DNA of 64,000 bases, taken from positions 1,984,001 through 2,048,000 of the forward strand of contig NZ_CP156989.1 of the NCBI RefSeq assembly GCF_039880525.1. The letters run 5' to 3'. This DNA comes from Agrococcus sp. ProA11 (lineage in GTDB: Bacteria > Actinomycetota > Actinomycetes > Actinomycetales > Microbacteriaceae). Shown piece after piece: positions 45,487-54,039 of this stretch (within the stretch, counting starts at the first letter, position 1; each line of letters opens with the position of its first letter). The notes beneath the pieces were generated by a model. It was not told the origin of the DNA, searched no databases, and was given only the letters and a program-made list of their open reading frames with translations. The translations under genes were made by a program, and so were the position numbers.

Positions 45487-46492
45487 CGGCCCGCCCCGGC
45501 CGCCGAGCAATGAGCAGCCAGTGACCACAGAGACCGACGCCGGCCACGCCGACACCCCCGACCTGCCGCACGCGCATGCGCTCACCTGGGGCGTCGCAGC
45601 CATGCCGCATCGTGGCCCCAAACGCGAGCTCTCCACCGAGCGCATCGTCGAGGCGGCCATCGAGCTCGCCGACGCCGACGGCATCGACGCGGTCAGCATG
45701 GGCAAGCTCGCCGCGCGCCTCGGCGTCGCGCCCATGAGCCTCTACCGCTACGTCACCGGCAAGGACGACCTGCTGCTGCTGATGTTCGACTCCGCGAGCG
45801 AGGTGACCGTGCCTGGCGCCGGCGGCACCTGGCGCGAGCGGCTGCGCGAATGGGCGATGTTCGTGCGCACCACCTATGACGCGCACCCGTGGCTCGGAGA
45901 CCTCCCGCCGAGCTCGATCCCCACGACACCCAACCGGCTCGCGATCATCGAGGCCGGTCTCGCCGCGCTCGAGGGCGAGCGCATCTCCGACCGCGGCAAG
46001 ATGGCGACGCTGCTACTCCTGCTCGGCTACATCGGCCTCTATGCCAAGGGGTCGAACAACGCGGCCATCGACGACACCGTGCGCCGCGCGCTGCCGGAGC
46101 TCGTCACCGACGAGCGGTTTCCGCTGCTCGCGCCGGCCGTGCGCGACGGCGTCTTCGAGACTGGTCGGCGCGACCCCGGTGCTGGCTTCAGCTTCGGCCT
46201 CAACCGGCTGCTCGACGGCATCGAGTGCTGGCTCGAGCGCGTCGAGGATGATGACCCGATCGGCGCGCTGCCCACGGCGATCTCCAACGACAAGCAGGTG
46301 CGCGAGGCGGCGAAGCTCGTCGACAAGGCGCGCGCCGAGCTGCGGCAGGTCGAGGCGAAGGCGGCGGATGCGGTGGAGAAGGCCACGGAGCGCCTGCGCG
46401 CCGCTGAGGCCAAGGCCGAAGCGCAGGCCGAGCGCGAGGCCGCGAAGGCGGCGGTGAAGGCCGCGAAGCAGGAGGCGAAGGCCCGCAAGTAG
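45473..46492 (+). CDS. TetR family regulator with C-terminal coiled-coil tail
   Basis: 339 residues from the ATG at 45473; a GTG at 45521 is an alternative. The HTH domain begins near residue 50: STERIVEAAIELADADGIDA, then AARLGVAPMSLYRYV. A TetR_C-like ligand domain follows (PWLGDLPPSS, GLYAKGSNNAA). The last 70 residues are a continuous Ala/Lys/Glu helix (AEAKAEAQAEREAAKAAVK), which is unusual for TetR proteins of 190-240 residues. It is encoded overlapping the reductase gene. Confidence 0.85.
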   Translation: MSDRDGPPRPPSNEQPVTTETDAGHADTPDLPHAHALTWGVAAMPHRGPKRELSTERIVEAAIELADADGIDAVSMGKLAARLGVAPMSLYRYVTGKDDLLLLMFDSASEVTVPGAGGTWRERLREWAMFVRTTYDAHPWLGDLPPSSIPTTPNRLAIIEAGLAALEGERISDRGKMATLLLLLGYIGLYAKGSNNAAIDDTVRRALPELVTDERFPLLAPAVRDGVFETGRRDPGAGFSFGLNRLLDGIECWLERVEDDDPIGALPTAISNDKQVREAAKLVDKARAELRQVEAKAADAVEKATERLRAAEAKAEAQAEREAAKAAVKAAKQEAKARK

Positions 46493-46553
46493 CGCCGCGC
46501 CGACTTCGCAGGTCGAGCAGCTCGTCCCCGCTGGCGGTGCGCCCGTTCCCGTC

Positions 46554-46594
46554 GGTCGAGGAGCGGGCGGCGCAGCCGCACGCGTCACGAGACC
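46554..46594 (-). repeat. Dispersed palindrome family A copy, left orientation
   Basis: GGTCGAGGAGCGGGCGGCGC to CGCGTCACGAGACC, in the 169-base gap after the TetR gene. Confidence 0.8.
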
Positions 46595-46661
46595 CGGCTG
46601 ACGCCCAAGAAGTCAAAAAGGTTGGGCTGTGCTTCTGCGGCTTCCGGAGCACGCTGGAAGC

Positions 46662-47600
46662 ATGACCCGCAGACTCCTCTCCGTGGCCGGCATCGTGATC
46701 GCCGGGACCGTGCTCCTCACCGGCTGCGGCGCGTTCGGCGTCAGCAGCAGCTCCCCTGCCGTCGACCCCGGCGTCGGCCCCGACACCGGATGGGAGATGC
46801 CGGAAGAGGGCGGCGCCGAGAGCGACGGCTCCGACGCCTCGGGTGGCGCCCCACAGGTGTCCGTCGACGAGGATCGCGCCGTGATCATCTCCGGCAGCGT
46901 CTCGATGCGCGCGGGTGATCCGCTGCGCATTGCCGACGCCGTCTCGGATGCCGCCCAGGCACGCGGCGGCACGATCGATCGTCGCGCTGAAGGCGCATCC
47001 ACCGACTTCGAGCCGGCGTGGGCGTCGCTCACCGTGCGCGTGCCCGCCGCCGAGGTCGACGGCCTGCTCGACGCGCTGCGCGGCCTGGCCGAGGTCACCA
47101 CGCTCGATCTCGGCGAGCAGGTGGTGACTAATGAGGTGCGCGACCTGGAGGTGCGGGTCGCTGCCTCTCGCGCATCGGTCGAGCGGCTCACCGAGCTGCT
47201 GGAGACCGCGGCCGACACCGAGACGCTGCTCGAGGTGGAGGCGCAGCTGACGCAGCGCACGTCCGAGCTGGAGTCACTGCTGTCGCAGCAGCGCTCGCTC
47301 GAGGAGCTCGTCGCGATGTCGACCATCGAGGTGCAGATCCGCTCCACCGGCGTCGAAGGCCCCACCGGCACGCCCAGCTTCTGGGACGGGCTGGTCGCCG
47401 GCTGGCAGGGCTTCCTCGTGTGGGGCGCGACCTTCCTGTTCGGCCTCGGCCAGGCGGTGCCGGCCCTCGTGATCCTCGCCATCGTCGGTCTGCTCGCCTG
47501 GCTGCTCATCCGCAGGATCGTGCGACGGATGCCATCCCGGGCAGCGTCGGTCCAGGCCGACCCGGTCGGCAATCCGGTGGCATCGCGCAGCACCGAGTAG
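46662..47600 (+). CDS. DUF4349 lipoprotein with coiled coil and C-terminal membrane helix
   Basis: 312 residues from the ATG at 46662, where a lipoprotein signal with lipobox LLTGC (C18) starts. A DUF4349 domain has RAVIISGSVSMRAGDPLRIA and WASLTVRVPAAEVDGLLDALR. A coiled coil (about 165-215, ERLTELLETAADTETLLEVE) follows. Then come a membrane helix near residue 260-285 and basic residues (RRIVRRMP). Members are anchored envelope proteins of unknown function. Confidence 0.88.
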   Translation: MTRRLLSVAGIVIAGTVLLTGCGAFGVSSSSPAVDPGVGPDTGWEMPEEGGAESDGSDASGGAPQVSVDEDRAVIISGSVSMRAGDPLRIADAVSDAAQARGGTIDRRAEGASTDFEPAWASLTVRVPAAEVDGLLDALRGLAEVTTLDLGEQVVTNEVRDLEVRVAASRASVERLTELLETAADTETLLEVEAQLTQRTSELESLLSQQRSLEELVAMSTIEVQIRSTGVEGPTGTPSFWDGLVAGWQGFLVWGATFLFGLGQAVPALVILAIVGLLAWLLIRRIVRRMPSRAASVQADPVGNPVASRSTE

Positions 47601-47610
47601 TGACGTCCCG

Positions 47611-48168
47611 TCATCCGTCGGCGAGCAGCTCCTCCGGCATGCGCTCGGCACTCCGCACGCGCTCGAGCAGGCTCCGCGCGATCGGCACGCCGCGCCGCAC
47701 GACGCTCAGCTCGCCGGTGGGCTCGAGGATCACGGCGGCGACCTCGTCCTGGCTGCGGATGCCCGACCGGCGCAGCTGCGAGTGGACCTCGTCGACCGTG
47801 ACGTGACAGCGCCGCAGCTCGGCGACGATGAGCTCCGAGCCCGCCATCAGCAGCACCGGGCGATTGTGCACGATCGCCTGCAGCCGGCCCTTGCGCGAGA
47901 GCATGCCGATGGCGCCCTCCAGCACGAGCAGGGTCGCCATCGCGACCAGTCCGGCGGCGAAGGTCGGCACCTGTCCGAGGATCGCCCGGCCGATGATCGC
48001 GCCGAACACGATCACCACCAGCAGGTCGAACCCCGACAGCCGTGCCAGCACGCGCTGCCCGAGCACGCGGCTGAGCACGAGGAACGTCGCGTAGAGCCCG
48101 GTGGTCGAGATGACCACGGCGACCGCGGCGAGCGGCGGGATGCCGAGGTAGTACCAGAGATCGTCCAT
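47611..48168 (-). CDS. DUF421 (YetF-like) membrane protein
   Basis: 185 residues from the ATG at 48168, which has AAGGATG seven bases upstream. Three N-terminal membrane helices contain LGQRVLARLSGFDLLVVIVF and GAIIGRAILG, the family signature. A cytosolic domain follows with RPVLLMAGSELIVAELRRCH and VTVDEVHSQLRRSGI. The family includes YetF and YdfR-like proteins; function is not settled. It converges with the DUF4349 gene. Confidence 0.88.
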   Translation of the reverse strand: MDDLWYYLGIPPLAAVAVVISTTGLYATFLVLSRVLGQRVLARLSGFDLLVVIVFGAIIGRAILGQVPTFAAGLVAMATLLVLEGAIGMLSRKGRLQAIVHNRPVLLMAGSELIVAELRRCHVTVDEVHSQLRRSGIRSQDEVAAVILEPTGELSVVRRGVPIARSLLERVRSAERMPEELLADG

Positions 48169-48302
48169 GCGGCCATCCTTTCGGATCGGCGCGACCACCA
48201 CCGGACGACGCAACTTCCGCGCCACCAGGCGCAACCGGGAGCTCGGCCAGGCCATACCGTGCTCAGTTCGCAAACTTTCCACCAAAGGTTGAGTGTTGGC
48301 GC

Positions 48303-48308
48303 TAGACT
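48303..48308 (+). promoter_or_regulatory. Candidate -10 of the secreted protease gene
   Basis: TAGACT, 45 bases before the TTG start. In contrast to many neighbours it leaves room for a leader with a ribosome site. Confidence 0.4.
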
Positions 48309-48352
48309 CCGATCGGTCCCCCAGCCCAATTCGATTCGTCACGAGGTCTCGC

Positions 48353-49675
48353 TTGCGTCGCCGCTCTTTGCTCCTTGCCGCCATGGCAACCGTTGGTCTT
48401 GGCGCCACCCTCGTGGTCGCGCCCGCGTCGCCGACCCTGGCGTCCGACGACCTGGCCGAGGTGCAGGAGGCGCACTTCGGCGTGATAGACCAGATCGCGA
48501 CCTGGGATGCGCAGACGCCGCACCCGCGCCTCGGCGCGATCGAGGGCGATCCGGCCGCCGGCACGATCGACATCGGCTGGGCCGGCTTCGTGCCCAGCGA
48601 GGTGCGCGCGATGGCCGATGCGGCCGCCGAGCAGGGCATCCGCATCTCCTTCGTGCGCCAGGAGTCCAGCGAGCAGGAGCTGCTCGAGATCGCCTACGAC
48701 CTCGCGGCCGCGATGCCGACCGAGGGCGCCTTCGCGATCGGCTTGAACGCGGATGGGCTCGCAGTCGAGGTCCCGACGCAGCAGGCCGCCGAGGCTGTCG
48801 GCACCGAGCACATCGCGCTCGAGGGCGAAGTGCTCGACGTGATCGACACGGCGGAACGCGCCGCCGCCGAGCTGGGAGCCGACGTCACGGTCGAGGAGAC
48901 CGACACCGCCCCCGTCAACGCCGCGGCGACCGGGATGCTGCGCGGCACGGCGATGCAGGCGGGCCCGACCGGCGCCGGCCTGGCAGCCGGACGCTCCGAC
49001 GACGCCAGCGTGCTCTCCGGCGGCATGCGCGTGCAGACGTACTTCTCGAGCGGCGGCTGGGTCAGCTGCACGTCCGGGTTCACGGGCTTCTACGGCCACC
49101 AGCCCCTCATCGTCACGGCGGCCCACTGCAGCGACTACGCCGACGGCCGCGCGGTGCGCAACCGCAACGGCACGCGGATCGGCACGAGCGATCTCGTGCG
49201 GGAGCTCAACGACGGCGCCCGAGCCTACGACCTCGGCGTGATCGCCGCCTCCTACGACGCCCGCACGCTGCCGCGCATCTACACGAGCGAGACGTCGACG
49301 GTGAACATCACCGGCTCGCAGAGCACCTGGCCGCCATCGGGCTACCGCCTCTGCTCCTCCGGGCAGGTCACCGGCTGGAAGTGCGACCTGACCGCGGGCG
49401 AGGCCTACGTCACCTGCTACGGCACCAGCCGGGGGCCGGAGTGCATGCACGTGCAGATCGTGCGCTCCAGCGGCAGCAGTGCCTTCTGCCTGGGCGACTC
49501 GGGCGGACCGGTCGTGAGCCTGCCCTCCTCGAGCGGCGCGATTGCGGTCGGCGTGGTGTCGGGCTTGAAGTCGGCGTACAGCGTGAGTTGCTCGAAGGAG
49601 GGCCTCATCGCCCCGGTCTCGCAGCTGCTGTCCACCGTGCACGGCCTGCAGCTGCACACGACCGAGCGCCCGTAG
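48353..49675 (+). CDS. Secreted S1 family serine protease
   Basis: 440 residues from a TTG at 48353, chosen because GAGG lies eight bases before and a clean signal peptide follows (RRRSLLLAAMATVGLG to TLA-S). The GTG at 48293 would add 20 residues with no signal logic. A pro-region of about 180 residues precedes the trypsin-like domain. The triad is His in IVTAAHCSDY (near 256), Asp in RAYDLGVIA (near 292) and Ser in CLGDSGGPV (near 383). Cysteine pairs fit a disulfide-bonded protease like streptogrisins. It is probably an exported digestive or processing enzyme. Confidence 0.9.
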   Translation: MRRRSLLLAAMATVGLGATLVVAPASPTLASDDLAEVQEAHFGVIDQIATWDAQTPHPRLGAIEGDPAAGTIDIGWAGFVPSEVRAMADAAAEQGIRISFVRQESSEQELLEIAYDLAAAMPTEGAFAIGLNADGLAVEVPTQQAAEAVGTEHIALEGEVLDVIDTAERAAAELGADVTVEETDTAPVNAAATGMLRGTAMQAGPTGAGLAAGRSDDASVLSGGMRVQTYFSSGGWVSCTSGFTGFYGHQPLIVTAAHCSDYADGRAVRNRNGTRIGTSDLVRELNDGARAYDLGVIAASYDARTLPRIYTSETSTVNITGSQSTWPPSGYRLCSSGQVTGWKCDLTAGEAYVTCYGTSRGPECMHVQIVRSSGSSAFCLGDSGGPVVSLPSSSGAIAVGVVSGLKSAYSVSCSKEGLIAPVSQLLSTVHGLQLHTTERP

Positions 49676-49732
49676 CCGAACACTCGAAGCAGGCAGGGCG
49701 TTCAGCCGACGCTCACGGAACTCCCGGCTCCC

Positions 49733-49738
49733 TATACT
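49733..49738 (+). promoter_or_regulatory. Candidate -10 (TATACT) of the small gene at 49773
   Basis: TATACT is the best -10 match in the region, followed by TTTTGGGGGA and a leader of about 28 bases. No convincing -35 is seen. Confidence 0.5.
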
Positions 49739-49772
49739 GTTTTGGGGGACAGGAACGGGGTACATTGCTGCG

Positions 49773-50021
49773 ATGCAAGAAGAGATCGAAGCCCCCGCAC
49801 TGGCCTATACCGAGAGCGATATCGCCGCTGTGCTCGCGGATCTGCAGCACGAGGTGAGCGGTTCCACGAGCCTGCACGCGTGGCAGCAGAACACCGGCGT
49901 GCCGATCCAGCGGGTCGTCTCGGGCGCCGACATCGCCTATGTGCACCTCGGGGCGCACGACCGCTTCGGCACGCAGATCGTGCTCATGCTGCGCGACGGC
50001 TCGTGGCGACGGGCGATGTGA
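49773..50021 (+). CDS. Hypothetical 82-residue protein
   Basis: A short soluble protein, acidic at the N-terminus (EEIEAPALAYTESDIAAVLA). No motif is recognised. Codon use with G/C at third positions and a good upstream -10 support a real gene. AGGAACGGGG lies about 12 bases before the ATG. The next gene, maltokinase, begins 92 bases later. Confidence 0.6.
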   Translation: MQEEIEAPALAYTESDIAAVLADLQHEVSGSTSLHAWQQNTGVPIQRVVSGADIAYVHLGAHDRFGTQIVLMLRDGSWRRAM

Positions 50022-50112
50022 GGGTCGTCGCAGCGCCAGTCCGCCCCCGCGGCAGCAGGCCGGCCGCAGATTCCTCAGCCAGCGCCCACCCATACCTGGC
50101 ATCGTGTCCAGC

Positions 50113-51462
50113 ATGAGCGCACCCACACCGACCGACGCTCGCCGCTACGACGACCCCGAGGTCCTCGGCGCCATCGCAGCCTGGATGCCCACCACCCGCT
50201 GGTACCCGCTGAAGGGCCAGCAGGTCGACGTCGTCCTCGAGCAGGTCTACGACCTCGGCGACGCGGCCATCCTGCTGCTGCGCGCCGGCGACACCCTGCT
50301 CCAGGTGCCGGTCGCCTGGCGCGACGAGCGCGGCGCGGCCGCCATCGCGCAGATCGGCGACCGTTGGCTCATCGACGCCTGCTTCGACACCGAGGCGGTG
50401 CAGGCGCTCGTCGACGTCGCTACCGGCACGCGCACCGTCGCCGGGTTCGAGGGCGACGCCACCGGCGAGCCAGCGCACGCCGCGCACATCCACGTCATCA
50501 CGGGCGAGCAATCCAACACGTCGATCATCGGCGGCACCGGCAACAGCGACGCACCGGCGTGGATCGCGAAGGTCTTCCGCGTCGTCTCCCCCGGCGATAA
50601 CCCCGACGTGCTGGTCACCGGCGCGCTCACCCGCGCCGGCTGCGCCGACGTTCCCAAGCTGCTCGCCTCGATCGCCGCCACCTGGCCTGCTGGCGACGCC
50701 ATGGTCACCGGGCACCTGCTGGCAATCTCCGAACTCGTCCCCGATGCCCAAGACGCCTGGGATCTCTACCGACTGCACGCGCTCGCGACGCTGCGCGGCG
50801 AGCCGCAGGTCGTGCCCGACGCCCGTGCGCTCGGCGCCACGGTCGCGTCGGTCCATCGCGCGCTGGCGGATGCGATGGGCACGGTCGAGGCGCAGCAGCA
50901 GGACACGCTGCGCTTCGTGACCGGCCTGGAGCAGCGGCTCGGCTGGGCGCGGCAGGAGGCCGCGGACGTGCTCGCCGAGATCGATGCCGACCTTGACGCC
51001 GCGACTGAGCGGCTGCGCGAGATCGAGTCGCTCGGCGAGCTGCAGCAGATCCACGGCGATCTGCACCTCGGTCAGGTGCTGCGCTCGGAGGGCGGCAGGT
51101 GGCGGCTGCTCGACTTCGAGGGCGAGCCGCTGCGCCCGATGCACGAGCGAATGGTGCACGAGCCGCGGATGCGCGACGTGGTCGGCATGCTGCGCTCCTT
51201 CGACTACGCCGCGGGCTCGGCGCTGCAGCAGGAGCCGAATGCCGATGGCGCGGTCGCGGCCGAGTGGGTGCGCGCCCGCCAGACCGAGTTCCTGGAGGGC
51301 TATGCGGATGCGCTGGAGCCGGTCGACCCGCAGGACCCGATCTACCGAGCGCTCCTCCTCGACAAGGCGCTCTACGAGGTCGTCTACGAGCTGCGCAACC
51401 GCCCCACCTGGGTCCCGGTCCCCCTGGCCGCCGTCCGAGCCATCGTCCGCCCCAGCAACTAG
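50113..51462 (+). CDS. mak: Maltokinase
   Basis: A 449-residue aminoglycoside-phosphotransferase-fold kinase that makes maltose 1-phosphate from maltose and ATP in the trehalose-to-glucan (TreS-Mak-GlgE) route. The N-terminal cap has MPTTRWYPLKGQ, typical of Pep2/Mak. The catalytic loop is QIHGDLHLGQVL and the metal loop is LLDFEGEP. The C-terminus KALYEVVYELRNRPTWVPVP matches the family. Here it is not fused to or next to treS or glgE. The ATG at 50113 fits the family N-terminus. Confidence 0.88.
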   Translation: MSAPTPTDARRYDDPEVLGAIAAWMPTTRWYPLKGQQVDVVLEQVYDLGDAAILLLRAGDTLLQVPVAWRDERGAAAIAQIGDRWLIDACFDTEAVQALVDVATGTRTVAGFEGDATGEPAHAAHIHVITGEQSNTSIIGGTGNSDAPAWIAKVFRVVSPGDNPDVLVTGALTRAGCADVPKLLASIAATWPAGDAMVTGHLLAISELVPDAQDAWDLYRLHALATLRGEPQVVPDARALGATVASVHRALADAMGTVEAQQQDTLRFVTGLEQRLGWARQEAADVLAEIDADLDAATERLREIESLGELQQIHGDLHLGQVLRSEGGRWRLLDFEGEPLRPMHERMVHEPRMRDVVGMLRSFDYAAGSALQQEPNADGAVAAEWVRARQTEFLEGYADALEPVDPQDPIYRALLLDKALYEVVYELRNRPTWVPVPLAAVRAIVRPSN

Positions 51463-51483
51463 TCCCGCCGGCGCTCAGCCCCG

Positions 51484-51568
51484 TTGGTTGAGAAGCAGTT
51501 CGGTTGGTTGAGGAGCAGCTCCGTTGGTTGAGGAGCGTTCGGCCACAGGCCGAACGCGTCACGAAACC
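51484..51568 (-). repeat. Diverged family A copy with truncated tandem ends
   Basis: Two short units (GGTTGAGAAGCAGTT, GGTTGAGGAGCAGCT) precede a full unit at 51526-51568 running GGTTGAGGAGCGTTCGGCC to CGTCACGAAACC. The Cs of the family ends are replaced by T and A. Confidence 0.75.
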
Positions 51569-51630
51569 AACATGCGATAGCCCTGTCGAGTGAAGAGCAT
51601 CCGCCCCCAGCCCGACAGCGCCCCCAACCC

Positions 51631-51658
51631 AAAAGGCGCCGCCCACCCGGACGGCGCC
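51631..51658 (-). terminator. Terminator of lsr2
   Basis: On the minus strand GGCGCCG-N10-CGGCGCC followed by TTTTGGG, 17 bases after the lsr2 stop codon. Confidence 0.75.
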
Positions 51659-51674
51659 CCTCAGAAAAACCGAA

Positions 51675-52010
51675 TCAACGGTTGTTGTATCGCTCCACAA
51701 TGCCTGCCGGAATCCGGCCGCGCGTCGCGACCTTCAGCCCCTGCGACTCGGCCCATTCCCGAATAGCCGCGGTCTCAGAATTGCCCCCGCTGCGCGCGGC
51801 TCCCCCGCTCGACTTGCGGCGACCAGAGACCCGACGCGATGCACGAATGTAGCGCTCGAGCGTGTCTGCGAACTCCTCCGCGTGCTCATTGGTGAGGTCG
51901 ATCTCGTACTCGGCTCCATCGAACGCGAAGCGCACCGTGCGGCCCGCGCCGTCGGAGATGCTCTCGCCCGAGAAGTCGTCAACGAGCTGAATCAAAGTCT
52001 TCTTTGCCAT
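51675..52010 (-). CDS. lsr2: Lsr2 nucleoid-associated xenogeneic silencer
   Basis: 111 residues from the ATG at 52010. The N-terminal dimerisation domain has KKTLIQLVDDFSGE and VRFAFDGAEYEIDLTNEHA. A basic linker (SGRRKSSGG) follows. The C-terminal AT-hook-like domain has IREWAESQGLKVATRGRIP with the RGR minor-groove motif. Lsr2 coats AT-rich, often foreign DNA and silences it. It lies at the boundary of the AT-richer glycopolymer island and diverges from its first gene. TATCCT ends six bases before the ATG. Other lsr2 copies may exist elsewhere in the genome. Confidence 0.95.
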   Translation of the reverse strand: MAKKTLIQLVDDFSGESISDGAGRTVRFAFDGAEYEIDLTNEHAEEFADTLERYIRASRRVSGRRKSSGGAARSGGNSETAAIREWAESQGLKVATRGRIPAGIVERYNNR

Positions 52011-52016
52011 GGCATA

Positions 52017-52022
52017 AGGATA
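52017..52022 (-). promoter_or_regulatory. Candidate -10 element of lsr2
   Basis: TATCCT on the minus strand, six bases before the ATG at 52010. Confidence 0.5.
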
Positions 52023-52180
52023 TCGCGCCATTCCGCCGCCTCGATACCAGCGTCCACATGCTTATAGAAACTCTGAGCAAACTGCCGAAGATGCTTACTT
52101 CGCAGAATTTGGATGTCCCCCAATCTCGGCGATCACGCAACTGAGCTTGCGCAACACCAGGAGTTTGATACCAGGAATGA

Positions 52181-52186
52181 GAGAAT
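52181..52186 (+). promoter_or_regulatory. Candidate -10 element of the first island glycosyltransferase
   Basis: GAGAAT, six bases before the ATG at 52193, in the AT-rich gap shared with lsr2. Confidence 0.45.
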
Positions 52187-52192
52187 CGACAC

Positions 52193-53962
52193 ATGCCCCC
52201 AAGCGCCGCCACTCGCAGCACCTCGGCGCGCACGACGAGCATTCCCCGCCTTGCCGGCAACGCGTCGATGGCCGCGTCGACAGTGATGCGCTCCGTGGTC
52301 GACGATCCACTGACGTTCGGCATTCAGTTGGCCCGGCGCTTCCCGGCCGCTCGACGGCCACTCGCGCAGATCGCGCGAGCCGCGCGAGGTGCCGACCGCG
52401 AATTGCTGCAGGCGTGGCTCACGAGCGATCTCGCGGCGACCCGTGCCCTGCTCGGCGAGATCGCCGTGCGCGGCAGCCTGAGCCGCCTCGCTGCCGAGAT
52501 CGCGCAGGCCGCGGGGCGGCCAGAGCTCGTCGTCGACGACTCACGCATCCACCCGGTGTCTCGGGCCCGCGCGGCTTGGCAGATCGGGGAGGCATCCGCT
52601 GCCGTTGCGTTGCTCGCCGAGCACGCCAGCGGATCCCGCCTGCACCGGGCGCTTCGCGCAGAGCTCGCCCTCATGACACCTGGGACTCGACTGCGCTGGA
52701 CACCCCGTGAACGGAGCGTCCCGAGCGACAGCCTCGCCGGCGTGCTGCACCTGCTGACGAACTCACTCCCCCACACGCAGTCGGGCTACACGATGCGGTC
52801 GCACGAGGTCTTGAAGGCGCAGCGCGAAGCGGGGCTTGCGCCCATCGCGATGACCCGGGTCGGCTACCCCGTTGTCGTGGGGGGCCTGGCGGCGGCCGGG
52901 GTCGATGTGGTCGATGGCATCGAGTACCACCGCGCGCTGCCCGCCAGACTTGCCGCGACTCCCGACGGCCGGCTCGCGCAGCAAGCTGACGCACTCGCGG
53001 CCCTCGCTGCGACGGCTCGTCCAGCCGCACTCCAGACCACGACGCACTATCCGAACGCGATCGTCGCCCGCGAAGTCGCGCTCGCCCTTGGGCTGCCGTG
53101 GGCGTACGAGGTGCGAGGGATGCTCGAGCAGACCTGGGTCGCGGGTCTCGGCAGCGACGCGGCGCGTGAACGCGCGCTGGCGAGCGAGCGGTACCGGCTC
53201 ACCCGCGAACGGGAGGCAGAGCTTGCCTCGGCGGCCGACGTGGTCTTCACGCTCTCCGAGAGCATGCGCGACGACCTCGCGCAGCGCGGCGTGCCGCGGG
53301 AGCGGGTGCACCTCGTCCCGAACGGCATCGATGCAGCGCTGCTCGACCGGACGCCGCCCGCCGCAGCGGACGCTCGCGAGTCGCTCGGACTGCCGCGCGA
53401 CGGATTCTGGGTCGGGTCGACGTCGTCGCTCGTGGACTACGAGGGCTTCGACGTGCTGCTGGATGCGGTATCCATCGCGCGAGCGGAGGGTCATGACGTG
53501 CGCGTGCTCCTGGTCGGCGATGGCAGTGCCCGCCAGGCGCTGCAGGCGCAGGCGATCGACCGCGGACTCGGCGATAGCGCGGTGTTCACGGGCCGCGTTG
53601 CCCGAGACACGGTCGTGACCTATCGCGACGCGCTCGACCTGTTCGTCGTGCCCCGTCACGACCGGGACGTCACTCGCACCGTGTCGCCGCTGAAACCGGT
53701 CGAGGCGATGGCAAGCGGTCGACCCGTGCTGGTCAGCGCTCTGCCCCCGTTGCTCGAGACCATCGGGCAGGAACTTGAGCGGTCTGGCATGACCACGCTG
53801 CCTGGTGATCCCTCCTCGCTGTCGGCGGGCATCATCGCTCTACTGCACGACGAGTCGGCAAGGGAGAGCGCCGTGAGCTGCGGGCGCCGACGCGCGACCG
53901 CCTTGACCTGGTCAGCGCTCGGCGGAGTGTATCGGCGTTCCTTCAGCATGACTCACTCCTGA
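52193..53962 (+). CDS. GT4-type glycosyltransferase with helical N-terminal extension
   Basis: 589 residues. Residues 1-180 are Ala/Arg-rich helices. A GT-B domain follows, starting LHLLTNSLPHTQSGYTMRSH. The donor-site motifs are HLVPNGIDAALL, VGSTSSLVDYEGFDVLLDA and VSPLKPVEAMASGRPVLVS (E-x7-E-like region). The same opening and architecture occur in the product at 61683. It probably adds a sugar to a surface glycopolymer; donor and acceptor are unknown. It starts the island and diverges from lsr2. Confidence 0.85.
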   Translation: MPPSAATRSTSARTTSIPRLAGNASMAASTVMRSVVDDPLTFGIQLARRFPAARRPLAQIARAARGADRELLQAWLTSDLAATRALLGEIAVRGSLSRLAAEIAQAAGRPELVVDDSRIHPVSRARAAWQIGEASAAVALLAEHASGSRLHRALRAELALMTPGTRLRWTPRERSVPSDSLAGVLHLLTNSLPHTQSGYTMRSHEVLKAQREAGLAPIAMTRVGYPVVVGGLAAAGVDVVDGIEYHRALPARLAATPDGRLAQQADALAALAATARPAALQTTTHYPNAIVAREVALALGLPWAYEVRGMLEQTWVAGLGSDAARERALASERYRLTREREAELASAADVVFTLSESMRDDLAQRGVPRERVHLVPNGIDAALLDRTPPAAADARESLGLPRDGFWVGSTSSLVDYEGFDVLLDAVSIARAEGHDVRVLLVGDGSARQALQAQAIDRGLGDSAVFTGRVARDTVVTYRDALDLFVVPRHDRDVTRTVSPLKPVEAMASGRPVLVSALPPLLETIGQELERSGMTTLPGDPSSLSAGIIALLHDESARESAVSCGRRRATALTWSALGGVYRRSFSMTHS

Positions 53963-53968
53963 GGCATT

Positions 53969-53985
53969 CTGTGGAAGAATCACAG
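53969..53985. promoter_or_regulatory. Short inverted repeat upstream of the exporter permease
   Basis: CTGTG-GAAGAAT-CACAG in the 77-base gap before the permease gene. It may be an operator or chance. TAGCAT at 54031 is a possible -10. Confidence 0.3.
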
Positions 53986-54039
53986 GCGGTGCGCTCGCCG
54001 CGCGACCACCTCGCCCACTCACAGATTGCCTAGCATCGG

